A stretch of DNA of 64,000 nt from Planctomycetota bacterium (GCA_003388505.1 QQVO01000033.1:21483-85482), one strand, 5' to 3'; positions 25,929 through 35,411 are shown, numbered from the stretch's first letter. Made by a program: numbers and translations. The notes: generated by a model not told the origin, from the sequence alone.

Positions 25929-27011
25929 TTGACTGCCACCGCGACACACAACATGACGGCTCCTCCTCCCACCGTTGCCTGGGAGAACGGGGTCGACGGC
26001 GCGCTGCGGATGCTGGACCAGACGCTGTTGCCCCTTGAGGAACGAGAAATCACCTGCCGGACTGTGGAGGACGTGTGGGAGGCGATTCGGTCGCTCCGGG
26101 TCCGCGGGGCGCCGGCGATCGGCGTGGCGGCGGCCTACGGAATCGTGCTCGGAGTTCAGTCCGCACTGGGCGACGATCTCGAAACGTTCCACCGGCGGCT
26201 CGCCGAGGTGTCGGAGTATCTGGCGACGAGCCGTCCGACGGCGGTCAACCTGTTCTGGGCGATCGACCGCATGGGGCAGGTCGCCGCGAGTTCCGACAGC
26301 GACTCGGCGAGAGAACTGGCGGAACAACTGCTCGAAGAGGCCCGCGAGATTGAACGCGAAGACCGCGAGATGTGCGCGGCGATCGGCCGGCACGGTGCAG
26401 AACTGCTGGAAGAGGGCAGCGGAGTGCTGACGCACTGCAATGCGGGCGGTCTGGCGACCGCCGGAGACGGAACGGCGCTGTCGGTCTTCTTCGCGGCCGC
26501 AGCCGCCGGGAAGTCGATTCACGTTTACGCCGACGAAACCCGGCCCCTGCTGCAAGGGGCGCGGCTCACAACCTGGGAGTTGCAGCGGCGCAGGATTCCG
26601 GTGACGCTGATCTGCGACTCGATGGCCGGCTGGGTGATGAAAGAGGGCAAGGTGCAGGCGGTGGTGACCGGGGCGGACCGCATCGCCGCCAACGGCGACG
26701 CGGCGAACAAGATCGGAACCTACTCGGTGGCTCTGCTGGCGCGGGCCCACGGCATCCCGTTCTACGTGGCGGCGCCGTCCAGCACGTTCGACTTTTCTCT
26801 CGCAACCGGGGCCGACATCCCGATCGAGCAGCGCAATGCGAAAGAGATCACGAACGGGTTCGGCAAACAGACCGCGCCTGTCGACGTGGACGTGTACAAT
26901 CCTGCGTTCGATGTCACGCCGGCCGAATACATCGCCGCGCTGATCACCGAGCGCGGCCTGATTCGGCCCGTGACCGCGGAAAACATCGCGGCCGTCCTGG
27001 AGCCGGCGTGA
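25929..27011 (+). CDS. mtnA: Methylthioribose-1-phosphate isomerase
   Basis: Enzyme of the methionine salvage pathway that converts 5-methylthioribose-1-phosphate to the ribulose form. Protein of 360 residues. Signatures: RSLRVRGAPAIGVAAAYG near 54-71, PTAVNLFWAIDRM, the catalytic Cys in LTHCNAGGLATAG (about 169), catalytic Asp in GADRIAANGDAANKIGTY (about 250), and FYVAAPSSTFD. TTG 25929 is preferred as start because AGGAGG lies seven bases before it; ATG 25953 is the alternative. No other salvage genes are adjacent, and MtnA-like proteins can also act as related aldose isomerases. Confidence 0.92.
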   Translation: MTATATHNMTAPPPTVAWENGVDGALRMLDQTLLPLEEREITCRTVEDVWEAIRSLRVRGAPAIGVAAAYGIVLGVQSALGDDLETFHRRLAEVSEYLATSRPTAVNLFWAIDRMGQVAASSDSDSARELAEQLLEEAREIEREDREMCAAIGRHGAELLEEGSGVLTHCNAGGLATAGDGTALSVFFAAAAAGKSIHVYADETRPLLQGARLTTWELQRRRIPVTLICDSMAGWVMKEGKVQAVVTGADRIAANGDAANKIGTYSVALLARAHGIPFYVAAPSSTFDFSLATGADIPIEQRNAKEITNGFGKQTAPVDVDVYNPAFDVTPAEYIAALITERGLIRPVTAENIAAVLEPA

Positions 27012-27278
27012 CGCGGCCCGGCGACGCCCATCGGAGCGGCCGGGGCTGGAGCAACCAACGGGAGCGGATTCGGCTCGGCAGAGCCTCGAAGGCGTCCTCA
27101 TGGACGCCCTCCCCAGGCGTGCCCAGTTTGAAAAACCCGATCGCCCTGCCTTCCAAGACCGACTGGGATGGCGGAGGCTTTCGCTTTTTGACAAGATTTG
27201 AAGGAGGTCGATCGAACCGGCGGGCGGTGAGGCGACCCGTTCGATGACGATTCGTTCTCCGAACAGAGAGCACGGTTC

Positions 27279-28409
27279 GTGAAAAAGTACCCAGCAGGAC
27301 GCAACATTCTGAATCCGCGTCGGAGGATCACTTCCGCGGTGGTGTTGGGGGGGATCGCGATGCTGTCTGGCCTGTCGGCGATTGCCGCAGAGACGGCGAG
27401 CAGCGACCCAGCCTCGGACCCTTCCATCCTGCGTCTGATTTCCCGCCTGGGCGATGATGAATTCCAGGTCCGGCGGCAGGCGGAGCGCGACCTCCAGCAA
27501 CTGGGGGCGGCTGCCATCGATCCGCTGGCCGCGGAAGCGGTTCGACAGGATCCTGTGATCGCCCGCAGCGCGGTCTCCCTGCTTGAGAAACTGTTTGTTG
27601 ACGGCTGCATCGATGTCGCCGACCGCGCGGAACGCGCCCTGGAAAGTCTGGCCGACTCGCAACACCCCTATGCCGGCGAAATGGCCCGGTCCGCATTGGC
27701 GGGCAACCAGCAGTTGCGAGAGCGACGCGCAGTCGCCGCGATTCGCGAACTGGGCGGTAAAGTCGAGTACCAGTCGCCGAGCGACGCGCAACTGGCCAAC
27801 ATGCAGTTCGGATGGAACTTCTCGCTCGATGACAACCGCATTCCGGGGGTGCCCCTCGCCGTTGTTCATGTCTGGTTGCTCAAGGGATGGCAGGGAGGTG
27901 AAGAGGGGTTGTGGCATGTTCAGAGACTGGAGGACAGTTGGAGCGCGCGGTTGTGGGGCGTGGAAGTCACCAACGTGCGAGGCAGCGGCGTCACGACCGA
28001 GCAGGTGCAGTCGCTGGCTGCGAGCATCCCGAATCTGACGGTGCACGAACGCGGGGCGGGCCTGGGAATCAAGGCCAGCCCGGTCGGTGAGTGCATCGTG
28101 AGCGATGTGCTCGCCAACGGGGCCGCTGAACACGCGGGGATTATGCGGGGCGACGTGATCGTCGGGTTCGATGACAAACCGATCGAGTCATTCAATGATC
28201 TCGTGAGCCTGTTGCTGGAACGAACCCCCGACGAAGTCGTCGAGATCGACGTCCAGCGGGGGCTGGAACGGGTCACGCTTCCGGTGACTTTGCGCGGCTG
28301 GCGCGACATGGACACGGGGGGCCGGAAGGATCCGCCGCCGCTTTCGCCGGACCCGGCCGAGACCGACCGACCGATATTCGTTCCGTTCCAGCCGCCGCGC
28401 GAACGCTGA
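27279..28409 (+). CDS. Secreted HEAT-like repeat and PDZ domain protein
   Basis: Exported protein of 376 residues; GTG 27279 start. A Sec-type signal region lies at about 17-37 (TSAVVLGGIAMLSGLSAIAA). Residues 48-145 are helical and HEAT-like (DDEFQVRRQAERDLQQLG, then DPLAAEAVRQDP). A middle part (160-260) has leucine-rich-repeat character. A PDZ domain covers about 268-345 with GECIVSDVLANGAAEHAGI and GDVIVGFDDKPIESFNDL. No protease triad is present, so it is not a HtrA enzyme. The PDZ probably binds C-terminal peptides of other envelope proteins. HEAT-plus-PDZ secreted proteins are frequent in planctomycetes. Confidence 0.75.
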   Translation: MKKYPAGRNILNPRRRITSAVVLGGIAMLSGLSAIAAETASSDPASDPSILRLISRLGDDEFQVRRQAERDLQQLGAAAIDPLAAEAVRQDPVIARSAVSLLEKLFVDGCIDVADRAERALESLADSQHPYAGEMARSALAGNQQLRERRAVAAIRELGGKVEYQSPSDAQLANMQFGWNFSLDDNRIPGVPLAVVHVWLLKGWQGGEEGLWHVQRLEDSWSARLWGVEVTNVRGSGVTTEQVQSLAASIPNLTVHERGAGLGIKASPVGECIVSDVLANGAAEHAGIMRGDVIVGFDDKPIESFNDLVSLLLERTPDEVVEIDVQRGLERVTLPVTLRGWRDMDTGGRKDPPPLSPDPAETDRPIFVPFQPPRER

Positions 28410-28570
28410 CGCCGAAAAATGGCACGGCCCCCGATGACTGTGGTTGACTTTTCAACTGCCCGGTGATCTCTTACATTTGTCACCATTCATTGGGGCGCCG
28501 GGGCACATGCCGACGCCCCGCCCGACGGCTCACGAGTGTTCTCCGAGACCCGCCTGCTGGGGAAGTTCCA

Positions 28571-31500
28571 ATGCCCATTACCTGTTCCTGCAGTCGCTGC
28601 GGCGCGTCGCTGCAGGTGAAACACGAGTTCGCCGGCCGTCAGATCAAGTGCCGTGAGTGCGGCGCCGGAATTCGGGTTCCGTCGCGGAAGAAACGACGAA
28701 AGAAATCTTCGGGCGGTTCCAATACGGCGCTGATTGTCGGCGGCATCATTGGGGCCGTGCTGCTCGTCTGCGGCGGGGGCGTGGCGGTGGTCGCGATGAT
28801 GGTGATGCGGGCCGGCGGCGACGCTGTGGCCGAGGCGGACTTTGCTCCCGGGGGTCAACCGGTCGATCCATCGCCGCGGCCGAACGCGGCGCCCGGCGAA
28901 CCTGCCGCGCCGTCCCGGTTCGATGCTCCGGCCGTCGACTCGTCCGGCGCGACAACGCCGGGATCGCAGACGTCCGGTCCGGTCAATCCGAGCGCGGGGA
29001 CGGGATTGGGTGCGACAATCTGCGTGGCCGATTACTGGAGCGGGCAGTCTCAATTCGGGCAGGAGGATGAGGTGGAAGTCCTCAATCAGGAACCGGATGT
29101 GCTGCCCCCGGACGACTGGAACGTACGAGTCGATCCTCCCGGCGCGCCGCTCGAGTTTTCGCCCGGGGCGTCGACGCGGCGCGTCAAGGTGCCCACCGGT
29201 TCGCAGCGGGCGACGGCGGAAGACATCGTCTTTTCGGCGGTTCCCAGCGGTATTGCGGCCTTGGGACAGAACGCGACCGAGAACGACCGCCGCGAGGTGT
29301 GGGATCTCACTCGCATGGAAAAGATCGGCACCATCACGGGACTCGGCGTCGAGACGACCATGAACGCCGTCGGTCCCGACGGCCGGTATTTCGCAGGCGT
29401 CACCGGCCGCATCGACCAGGTCATCGGCGTGTGGGACGTCGAAGAGAAGAAGGTCGCGGTCGACATCCCGGTCTCCGAGGACGCCAAGCGGATCGAGTTT
29501 CTCGGGATTCCCAGTCCGGAACGACTCGTGGGGCGGGGCTGGTGGAACAGCACCTATTACGTCTGGTCGCTCCCGGAGGGCAGCGTCAGGCAGGAGATCA
29601 AGGTCGACTGGCCGAGCACAAATCTGAAAGCGCCTGCCTTCACGCCGGGGGGACGGTACATGGCGGTTGTCGTCCGGGACCGGGGCGACGAGAAGATCAA
29701 GCTCTACGACCTCGACTCGGGCAGAGAGGCGGGCGCGCTGTCGCTCCCTGATTACGGAGTGCATTTCCGCTTGAGCGTGCACGGCATCGCGTTCTCTCCG
29801 GACGGAACTCTGCTGGGGGCCATCGTCAACGGTTGGTCGGCCTCGAAGCTGCTGGTGTGGGACGTCGAGAGTGGCGAGATTGTCGACCACATGACGTTCG
29901 AAAAAACGCTCAAGGAACTCGCGTTCGGGGACAGCCACTTCGGCAAGGAAGCGACTCCGCTCGTCTGGTTTCCCGGCAACGAGTTGCTGCTGGCGTTCGA
30001 AATGCTGGTCCTTGATCGCCGGGTCGACGCAGCCATCTGGAAACTCTCGGGAGGCGAACTCCGCGACAGTTTTCCCGGCAACCGCAGGCCGGTCGGCGAC
30101 CATCAGTTGACGACGCTCAGTACGGCCGGCCGCGACGGCTTCATCGAAATTCAAACGCTCGAAGAAGATGACCTGCAAGAGGCGCGGGACAAGGTGCAGG
30201 CCGACGACTCCCGCGCGCCAAAGGTCCCTTCGCTGCTGGTTGATTTCGGACGCGCCGCAGCGGTCGATCTCTCCTCCGTCCGGCGGCCGGAGGCGGGTGA
30301 CATCGCCTGGTCCGCCGGTCCCGATCCGGCCCCGTCGAATGCCGGCGCCGCCCGCACGACGGAACTGGCGATTCCCAAAGGAACAATCCGGCAGGTCGGC
30401 CTCTCCCGCACCGGTGCGGCTCGCGCGGTGGTTTTGCGGGGCACTTCGCATGTTCCTTGGAGCCGGATTCCTGACGGCAACACGCCGCCCAGTGAACTCG
30501 AAACGTCGCGCTGGCACGCCGGCGCCGGAGGGAACGAGCAACGCGCGTCGGCAGGCTCAACGCAAGGCCGGGCCTGGATCGACGTCTATGAACTCTCGAC
30601 CGGAGAGCGAATGCGAGAACTGCGGCTGCCGCAGGATGCCGACCTGTTGGCGGTCAGTCCGGACGGCGGACACTGCCTGGCGATGACCTACGAGTCGGGA
30701 AGCAACCGGCTGCTGGTGCTCTCGACCGAGGACGGCGAGTGTCTGGCCAACTGGATTCCATACAACGTGGGCGGCGACGACGCCAGGCTTCTTGTGTCGG
30801 CCGAATTCGCCGGGGCGGAGCACGTCGTCACGCTGAGCGGGACGGGCGTCCTCATGATCTGGCGAATCCCCGACGTGAAAGCGATCTTCGAGGTGGGGAA
30901 CGCGTCACAGCCGGCGAGTTCGGCCGGCGGCCGATTTGTCAGCTACTCCGACGGGTCGCAATGCCACTTTGTTGAGGTTGCCTCCGGTTCTGTGGTCGGC
31001 CGCATCCCGGATGTCGGCGACCTGCAGGCGACGGCCTACCATCCCGACGGTTCGCGCGCGGCTTTGCTCTCCAGACACAAGGCCGGCTATTACCTGTTCA
31101 CCGTCGATCTGGCGAGCGGAGAGGTGTCGCCTCCCTTCCCGGTGCCGATCACGTCCGGCTTCCTGCGGTGGTTCGGGGATCGCTATCTGCTCGTGGACAA
31201 TCAGAAACTCGTCGACGTCGAGCAGAAGACCGTGGCCTGGTCGTATCAACTGGACGGCGGTGACCATGTTCCGCACGCCCCGGATGAGAGGCACTGGTTC
31301 GTTGCGGACAGCGACGGCAAGGCGATTCTGGCGGCCGCCTCTCTGCCCGATTCCACAGCCGAACGGCAACTCGCCGGCGCCAGCCTGCAGCCTGAATTCC
31401 TGGTCCAGCCCGGCGACGCGGTGAGCCTCTCCGTCCAACTCAATCATCCCGCCTTCACGGCGTCTGTTCAAAGCGACATTGAGGGGCGTTTGCAGTCGCA

Positions 31501-31882
31501 ACTCGAGAGCAACCGCATCAGCATCGCCTCCGGTCAGCCGGTCACGTTGCACGTGACGGCCGCAGAACAGACCGGTGAAACGGTGACCCGCCAATACAGC
31601 CCGTTCGGCGTCGGAGACATGCAGGAAGTGACCTTTACGATCAGGAACATGCACTGCCGGGCATACTTTATGGCCAGCGGAGAAGCGGCGTGGGCCTGGG
31701 AGAACTGGGTCAGCAATGACTCCTGGTTCGTCTCGTACGAAGAAGGGGAATCGATTGCCAACGTTCTGGAGGAGTCGTATCGCGACTCGCTGCCGGGCGC
31801 GTTCGACGGCGTCGTTCTGCCGCCTTATGTGTTCACACCCACCGCGGCGAACGGTCTGGGATCAACGAAGCTTTCACCGTGA
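28571..31882 (+). CDS. Zinc-ribbon, single-span membrane protein with WD40-like repeats
   Basis: Protein of 1103 residues; ATG 28571 follows GGGGAAGTTCCA. The N terminus is a zinc ribbon with CSCSRCGASLQV and IKCRECGAGIRVP. A basic stretch (KKRRKKSS) precedes one membrane span at about 51-80. A Pro-rich linker follows, then about 950 residues of beta-propeller-like repeats (FSPDGTLLGA, VSPDGGHCLAM, DVESGEIV). The extracytoplasmic part is the repeat region. The extreme C terminus (from about 960) differs and has a Trp-rich stretch. No catalytic domain is seen. The composition resembles the WD40 tails of planctomycete kinases, but the kinase is missing, so it may be a scaffold or sensor. Confidence 0.8.
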   Translation: MPITCSCSRCGASLQVKHEFAGRQIKCRECGAGIRVPSRKKRRKKSSGGSNTALIVGGIIGAVLLVCGGGVAVVAMMVMRAGGDAVAEADFAPGGQPVDPSPRPNAAPGEPAAPSRFDAPAVDSSGATTPGSQTSGPVNPSAGTGLGATICVADYWSGQSQFGQEDEVEVLNQEPDVLPPDDWNVRVDPPGAPLEFSPGASTRRVKVPTGSQRATAEDIVFSAVPSGIAALGQNATENDRREVWDLTRMEKIGTITGLGVETTMNAVGPDGRYFAGVTGRIDQVIGVWDVEEKKVAVDIPVSEDAKRIEFLGIPSPERLVGRGWWNSTYYVWSLPEGSVRQEIKVDWPSTNLKAPAFTPGGRYMAVVVRDRGDEKIKLYDLDSGREAGALSLPDYGVHFRLSVHGIAFSPDGTLLGAIVNGWSASKLLVWDVESGEIVDHMTFEKTLKELAFGDSHFGKEATPLVWFPGNELLLAFEMLVLDRRVDAAIWKLSGGELRDSFPGNRRPVGDHQLTTLSTAGRDGFIEIQTLEEDDLQEARDKVQADDSRAPKVPSLLVDFGRAAAVDLSSVRRPEAGDIAWSAGPDPAPSNAGAARTTELAIPKGTIRQVGLSRTGAARAVVLRGTSHVPWSRIPDGNTPPSELETSRWHAGAGGNEQRASAGSTQGRAWIDVYELSTGERMRELRLPQDADLLAVSPDGGHCLAMTYESGSNRLLVLSTEDGECLANWIPYNVGGDDARLLVSAEFAGAEHVVTLSGTGVLMIWRIPDVKAIFEVGNASQPASSAGGRFVSYSDGSQCHFVEVASGSVVGRIPDVGDLQATAYHPDGSRAALLSRHKAGYYLFTVDLASGEVSPPFPVPITSGFLRWFGDRYLLVDNQKLVDVEQKTVAWSYQLDGGDHVPHAPDERHWFVADSDGKAILAAASLPDSTAERQLAGASLQPEFLVQPGDAVSLSVQLNHPAFTASVQSDIEGRLQSQLESNRISIASGQPVTLHVTAAEQTGETVTRQYSPFGVGDMQEVTFTIRNMHCRAYFMASGEAAWAWENWVSNDSWFVSYEEGESIANVLEESYRDSLPGAFDGVVLPPYVFTPTAANGLGSTKLSP

Positions 31883-31969
31883 CGATCAAGACCCTGCGAA
31901 GGATGACAGCGGAGGGCTGCGTTCTGCGCGCTCCCTCGAACAGACGACGGCGCACCGTTGAGGGAACGG

Positions 31970-32827
31970 TCAGTACCAGAGGCGGAGGCCGATGATCGGT
32001 CCGTGCAGGTCAGCGCTGCCGAATCGTTGGTAGTCATAGCCGGTGAACAATTCGGCGCATTTCCAGACCACTCCGACGCTGCCCCGTGCGCGAAACAGCA
32101 CAGCGTCGCCCAGCGTGCCGCAGTCGAACGTACTCGAGACGACCCAAGGGCGGGCCGGGAACAGGTCGACGCCGTATGTCAGATTGACGCCGAAATCAGA
32201 GTCGTGCGAATCAGCCAGCCAGTTGAAGCCGATTCCGCTGCGAAACTGGACCCGCTCGCTCTGGGCGAACCGGAGGATGGCGTTGAAGTCTCCCGTCGAG
32301 AGTGAGTCGTGTCCTCCGCGGACTTCTTCCGTCCACTGACTCCACTCCGCGTCAAAGCCGATGCGGGACGAGGTGTCGACGAGCAACCGCGTGCCGACCC
32401 GTGAAAGTCCGCTCAAGTCGTTGCCGTACTCCGTCGAGAATCTGCCCGCCACCGACCGGCCGGCGCCGGGCGAGTTGATCAGCAGATAGCCGTTGTGATG
32501 ATCGCTGTAGGGGGCGTCCGCAAACTCCGCCCGAAAGCCCCATTGGTCGTTCAGAGCGGTGTGCGGCCCCCACCACGGAGAACTGACGGTATACAAGATC
32601 GGCGGTCCGAATATCTCGCCGATCATTGCTCCGAAGACAGAGGGTTCGTCGTCGCAATCATCGTCCCAATGATCGCCCCAGTCGTCGTCGTCATCCTCGT
32701 TCCGGGACGAGTCGCGCACTTCCTCGCGCACCGCCTCCAGCGCGCCGCCGGCTTCGACGACGGCGGGCAATGCCAGGAGAACGATCGACATCGCGAACGA
32801 CGCCGTGAGTCGAACGAGCGACGACAT
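31970..32827 (-). CDS. Predicted outer-membrane beta-barrel protein with Asp-rich segment
   Basis: Protein of 285 residues with a signal peptide (to about AVVEA at 25). Residues 42-60 are extremely acidic (NEDDDDDWGDHWDDDCDDEP). From about 75 the sequence alternates hydrophobic and polar residues in strands (FRAEFADAPY, GYLLINSPG, VQFRSGIGFNW, GVNLTYGVDLF) and ends with the aromatic residue Tyr in IGLRLWY, as outer-membrane barrels do. No specific family is recognised. The acidic loop could bind divalent cations. It is convergent with the large WD40-like gene. Confidence 0.65.
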   Translation of the reverse strand: MSSLVRLTASFAMSIVLLALPAVVEAGGALEAVREEVRDSSRNEDDDDDWGDHWDDDCDDEPSVFGAMIGEIFGPPILYTVSSPWWGPHTALNDQWGFRAEFADAPYSDHHNGYLLINSPGAGRSVAGRFSTEYGNDLSGLSRVGTRLLVDTSSRIGFDAEWSQWTEEVRGGHDSLSTGDFNAILRFAQSERVQFRSGIGFNWLADSHDSDFGVNLTYGVDLFPARPWVVSSTFDCGTLGDAVLFRARGSVGVVWKCAELFTGYDYQRFGSADLHGPIIGLRLWY

Positions 32828-33008
32828 GCGGGCGGCCCGATTCGGGCGGAAGTGAGGTTGGGGGGCGGAGACTACGCCAGATGGGAAATCGGGGTCAATG
32901 GGGGATCATCAAGCGCTGATCCGCCGGGTGCGTACTATGCGTTTCACAGCGTCGGGCTCTGCACGCAAAGCCGCCGAGGCGCGAAGGGCCGCGAAGAAGA
33001 GTTGGAGA

Positions 33009-34103
33009 TCACCGCAACGAAACGAAATCCTGCTCGCGCAGCCGGAGCCTGAGGCCGCCCTGCATCGTCGTCAGCCAGATTTCGCCCGGTTCGAACTCGA
33101 ACGCATACGGATATGCGAGCCAAGTTCCGGGCTGACGGGCGATGACCACCGGATCGGTCCAGGTGAGTCCCTCGTCGCTGGAGAACGCAAGCGACAGCTC
33201 TTCCCTGTGGTTGCTGACCGGCGTGTCGGACCAGAGGCCGTCGCCTCCGCTCAGCGGCCATTCGTCCTTGCCTTCGGGAAGCGGCCGGTTCCACAGCAGC
33301 ATCAGCCGGCCGCTCTCCAACCGCTTGAGGAGCGCGGGCGCGCTGCTGGCTTCGATCCCGGAGGGCTGGAGCACCCGCCAGAAGCGGCCGCCGTCGTGGG
33401 AGTACGCCGACCAGAACTCGCCCCAATTGGTCCGGATCAGCATCCAGAGACGTCCGTCCTCGAGTTCGGTCAGTGTCGGTTCGGTCACGCCTCCATGATG
33501 ACCGCGGCCTCCCAGGTCAATCAGATTGCTCGCCCGCCAGGTGACCCCGTCGTCAGTTGAGGAATACGTCAGCACCGAGTGCCGGCCGGGATCGTGCCGC
33601 ATCTTCATCGCGGTGAAGATCACGCGGCCGTCGCGGGTTTCGATCATGTCCCGTACCGCGCCGGACCAGTCGTCGTGCATCTTCTGCACGTCCTGCCAGG
33701 TTCGGCCTTCGTCGAGACTGCGCATCACATAGGTCGGCAGCACGGCGCCGGGAGCGTCGTGCAGTTCGTTCTGCCAGGTCCAGTTCCGCTCGTTGAGATT
33801 CATGAACGCGGCGATGATGACGCCGCTTTCCGTCCGCAGCAGCGCCCGTTCGTTGCTGACCTTGATCGGCTGATCCTCGCTAAAGAGCGGTCGCGGATCG
33901 GACCAGGTCTCGCCGCCGTCGGAACTCACATACGTGGCGTTGCTGTCGATCGCGAGCACCTCGCCGCTCGCCAGCTTCACGAACGGGCCGAGCAGGTCAG
34001 ACGGGAGTTTCTCACAGCGGGGGTCAACGACCGGACCATCGGCGGCGATCGCGTGCGAGACTGCCGGCAGGACCGCCAAACACATCAGCAATCGACACAT
34101 CAT
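33009..34103 (-). CDS. Secreted sialidase-like (BNR/Asp-box) protein
   Basis: Exported protein of 364 residues with a signal peptide ending near AIAA (21). Five Asp-box motifs of the form SxDxGxTW are visible: SSDGGETWS, SLDEGRTWQ, STDDGVTWR, SHDGGRFWR and SSDEGLTWT, spaced about 60-70 residues, so a six-bladed beta propeller is likely. The canonical sialidase FRIP motif is not obvious at the N terminus, so sialidase activity cannot be claimed. Planctomycete members often belong to polysaccharide-degradation regions, and the phosphatase, amidohydrolase and epimerase genes nearby fit a glycan-handling role loosely. Confidence 0.8.
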   Translation of the reverse strand: MMCRLLMCLAVLPAVSHAIAADGPVVDPRCEKLPSDLLGPFVKLASGEVLAIDSNATYVSSDGGETWSDPRPLFSEDQPIKVSNERALLRTESGVIIAAFMNLNERNWTWQNELHDAPGAVLPTYVMRSLDEGRTWQDVQKMHDDWSGAVRDMIETRDGRVIFTAMKMRHDPGRHSVLTYSSTDDGVTWRASNLIDLGGRGHHGGVTEPTLTELEDGRLWMLIRTNWGEFWSAYSHDGGRFWRVLQPSGIEASSAPALLKRLESGRLMLLWNRPLPEGKDEWPLSGGDGLWSDTPVSNHREELSLAFSSDEGLTWTDPVVIARQPGTWLAYPYAFEFEPGEIWLTTMQGGLRLRLREQDFVSLR

Positions 34104-34139
34104 TGTCTTCGTCTCCCTTCTCTCAACGCTGGACCCAAC

Positions 34140-35072
34140 TCATGAATCGTTTTTGAAGGCGCGCCCGGCCTCCGACGTCTCACCCGTTTGAATCTCCAGA
34201 ATGACGCCCAGGCTATCGCCCTGCAAGACTCGGGAGAACGTGCGCAGCGTGAGGACGATGCCGTTCTGATTCGACGGAACCTCAATCGAGGAGTTGCCGG
34301 AGACGTCCGTCACGACGCCGATCGGCCGGCCGGCTTGAATCGCCTCACCGAGAGTCACGGACGGCTCAAAGAACCCGGTCTGCGGGGCGGGGTTCTGAAT
34401 CTGCATGTGGCCGGAATTCGGCCGGCTGTCTTCCACAAAGTGCTCCACAGCCGAGTCGGGCGCCGTCTGTTCGATCATCCCCAGCAGGCCCATCACGTTG
34501 CGGCATCCCTGAACGTAGGCTCGCACTCCGTCCGGGTCGCACACTCCCGAACCGAGGTATTCCGTGTAAATCGCCGGCACGCCGGCGTCGCGGGCGACCG
34601 ACAGCGAACGCCCGTTGAGTGTGGGGGACGTCCCCCAGATCACCGGCAGATTGAAGGCCCGCGCCATCTCCCGCTGCCTTTCGAGTACCGCGGCGTCCGG
34701 GTGCAGCGTGTAGCCCGCCAGCGGGTAGACCGCGTCGGTGGTCGATCCGGTATGCAGATCGATGTAATAGTCGGCCGATCGAATCAGTTCGCTCAAGGCA
34801 TGGGCCGTCCGTTCAGTGACGGAACCGTCGGCGCGGCCGGGACAGACCCGGGCCAGATCGAGGCCGTCGTCTGCCGTCCGGTGTCCATTCAGAAACGCCG
34901 CCTCGTTGACGATCGGAACCAGCGTCAGCCGCCCGCACAGACCAGCGGGGTTCACCTGCTGCGAAAGCTCCCGGACGGCCGCCATCGGCGTAAATTCGTC
35001 ACCGTGGACGCCCCCCGTAATCAACAGATGGGGTCCGTCTGCTGCGCCGTTGATCGTGATTGTGTTCAGCAT
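34140..35072 (-). CDS. Succinylglutamate desuccinylase/aspartoacylase family protein
   Basis: Zinc carboxypeptidase-fold amidohydrolase of 310 residues. Zinc ligands are visible in GGVHGDEF (His and Glu near 20-24) and YIDLHTGS (His near 104). The C-terminal half (from about 210) is a beta-rich domain ending with RTFSRVLQGDSLGVI. Such enzymes remove acyl groups from amino acids or related amides. Start 35072 (MLNTITINGA) is the family N terminus; the frame extends 19 codons further. It lies 36 bases upstream of the sialidase-like gene on the same strand, so the two are likely cotranscribed. Substrate unknown. Confidence 0.85.
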   Translation of the reverse strand: MLNTITINGAADGPHLLITGGVHGDEFTPMAAVRELSQQVNPAGLCGRLTLVPIVNEAAFLNGHRTADDGLDLARVCPGRADGSVTERTAHALSELIRSADYYIDLHTGSTTDAVYPLAGYTLHPDAAVLERQREMARAFNLPVIWGTSPTLNGRSLSVARDAGVPAIYTEYLGSGVCDPDGVRAYVQGCRNVMGLLGMIEQTAPDSAVEHFVEDSRPNSGHMQIQNPAPQTGFFEPSVTLGEAIQAGRPIGVVTDVSGNSSIEVPSNQNGIVLTLRTFSRVLQGDSLGVILEIQTGETSEAGRAFKNDS

Positions 35073-35212
35073 TGGTGAGAAATCCGAATTCGCATGCGGG
35101 GATGATACAACCCCGAAGAAACGTCTCAACAGTGTTCCGGCCCGGTGACTCAGTCTCCTTTTTCGAGGTACTTGTGCTCAAGTTGCAAGACTTTGGTAGA
35201 ATCGGGAATGGA

Positions 35213-35244
35213 GCCCTCCCCCCTGGTGGCCCTCCCCCCTGGTG
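35213..35244. repeat. Two tandem copies of a 16-bp unit
   Basis: The unit GCCCTCCCCCCTGGTG occurs twice without interruption or mismatch. It is directly followed by the hairpins at 35277 and 35324. I see no copy elsewhere in the window. Confidence 0.75.
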
Positions 35245-35276
35245 ATTGTGCAATACTGAATGGACGGGTTGGGTGC

Positions 35277-35340
35277 CACTGGCTTTGCCAGTGCATCGCG
35301 GAGAAGACACCCTTTCTGGTTCGCACTGGCGGAGCCAGTG
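35277..35340. repeat. Pair of CACTGGC...GCCAGTG hairpins
   Basis: The first hairpin has arms 35277-35283 and 35287-35293 (loop TTT) and the second has arms 35324-35330 and 35334-35340 (loop GGA). Both have the same 7-bp stem, separated by 30 bases. They lie 70-135 bases before the DUF1549/DUF1553 start codon and look like the short palindromes scattered through planctomycete genomes. Confidence 0.65.
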
Positions 35341-35411
35341 GCGCCCGTCAAGTCAGCCCGAATGAGCCAATAGATCCGACCTGTTTGTCCCGCCAGACTG
35401 ATGATTCGTCA

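Larger units (their letters stand above)
35073..35411. other. Divergent intergenic region with tandem repeat and hairpins
   Basis: It holds the promoters of the amidohydrolase gene (minus) and the DUF1549/DUF1553 gene (plus). It includes two perfect tandem copies of a 16-bp unit (35213-35244) and two hairpins of the same type (35277-35293 and 35324-35340). A TAGAAT at 35207 and AT-rich sequence before it could be a plus-strand -10 region. Confidence 0.45.

Noticed and set aside
25842..28133. A 763-codon minus-strand open frame
   Set aside because: It runs across mtnA and the PDZ gene on the opposite strand and has no protein-like features.
33009..34103. A true sialidase
   Set aside because: Asp boxes alone do not show sialidase activity and the FRIP motif is not evident, so it is called sialidase-like.
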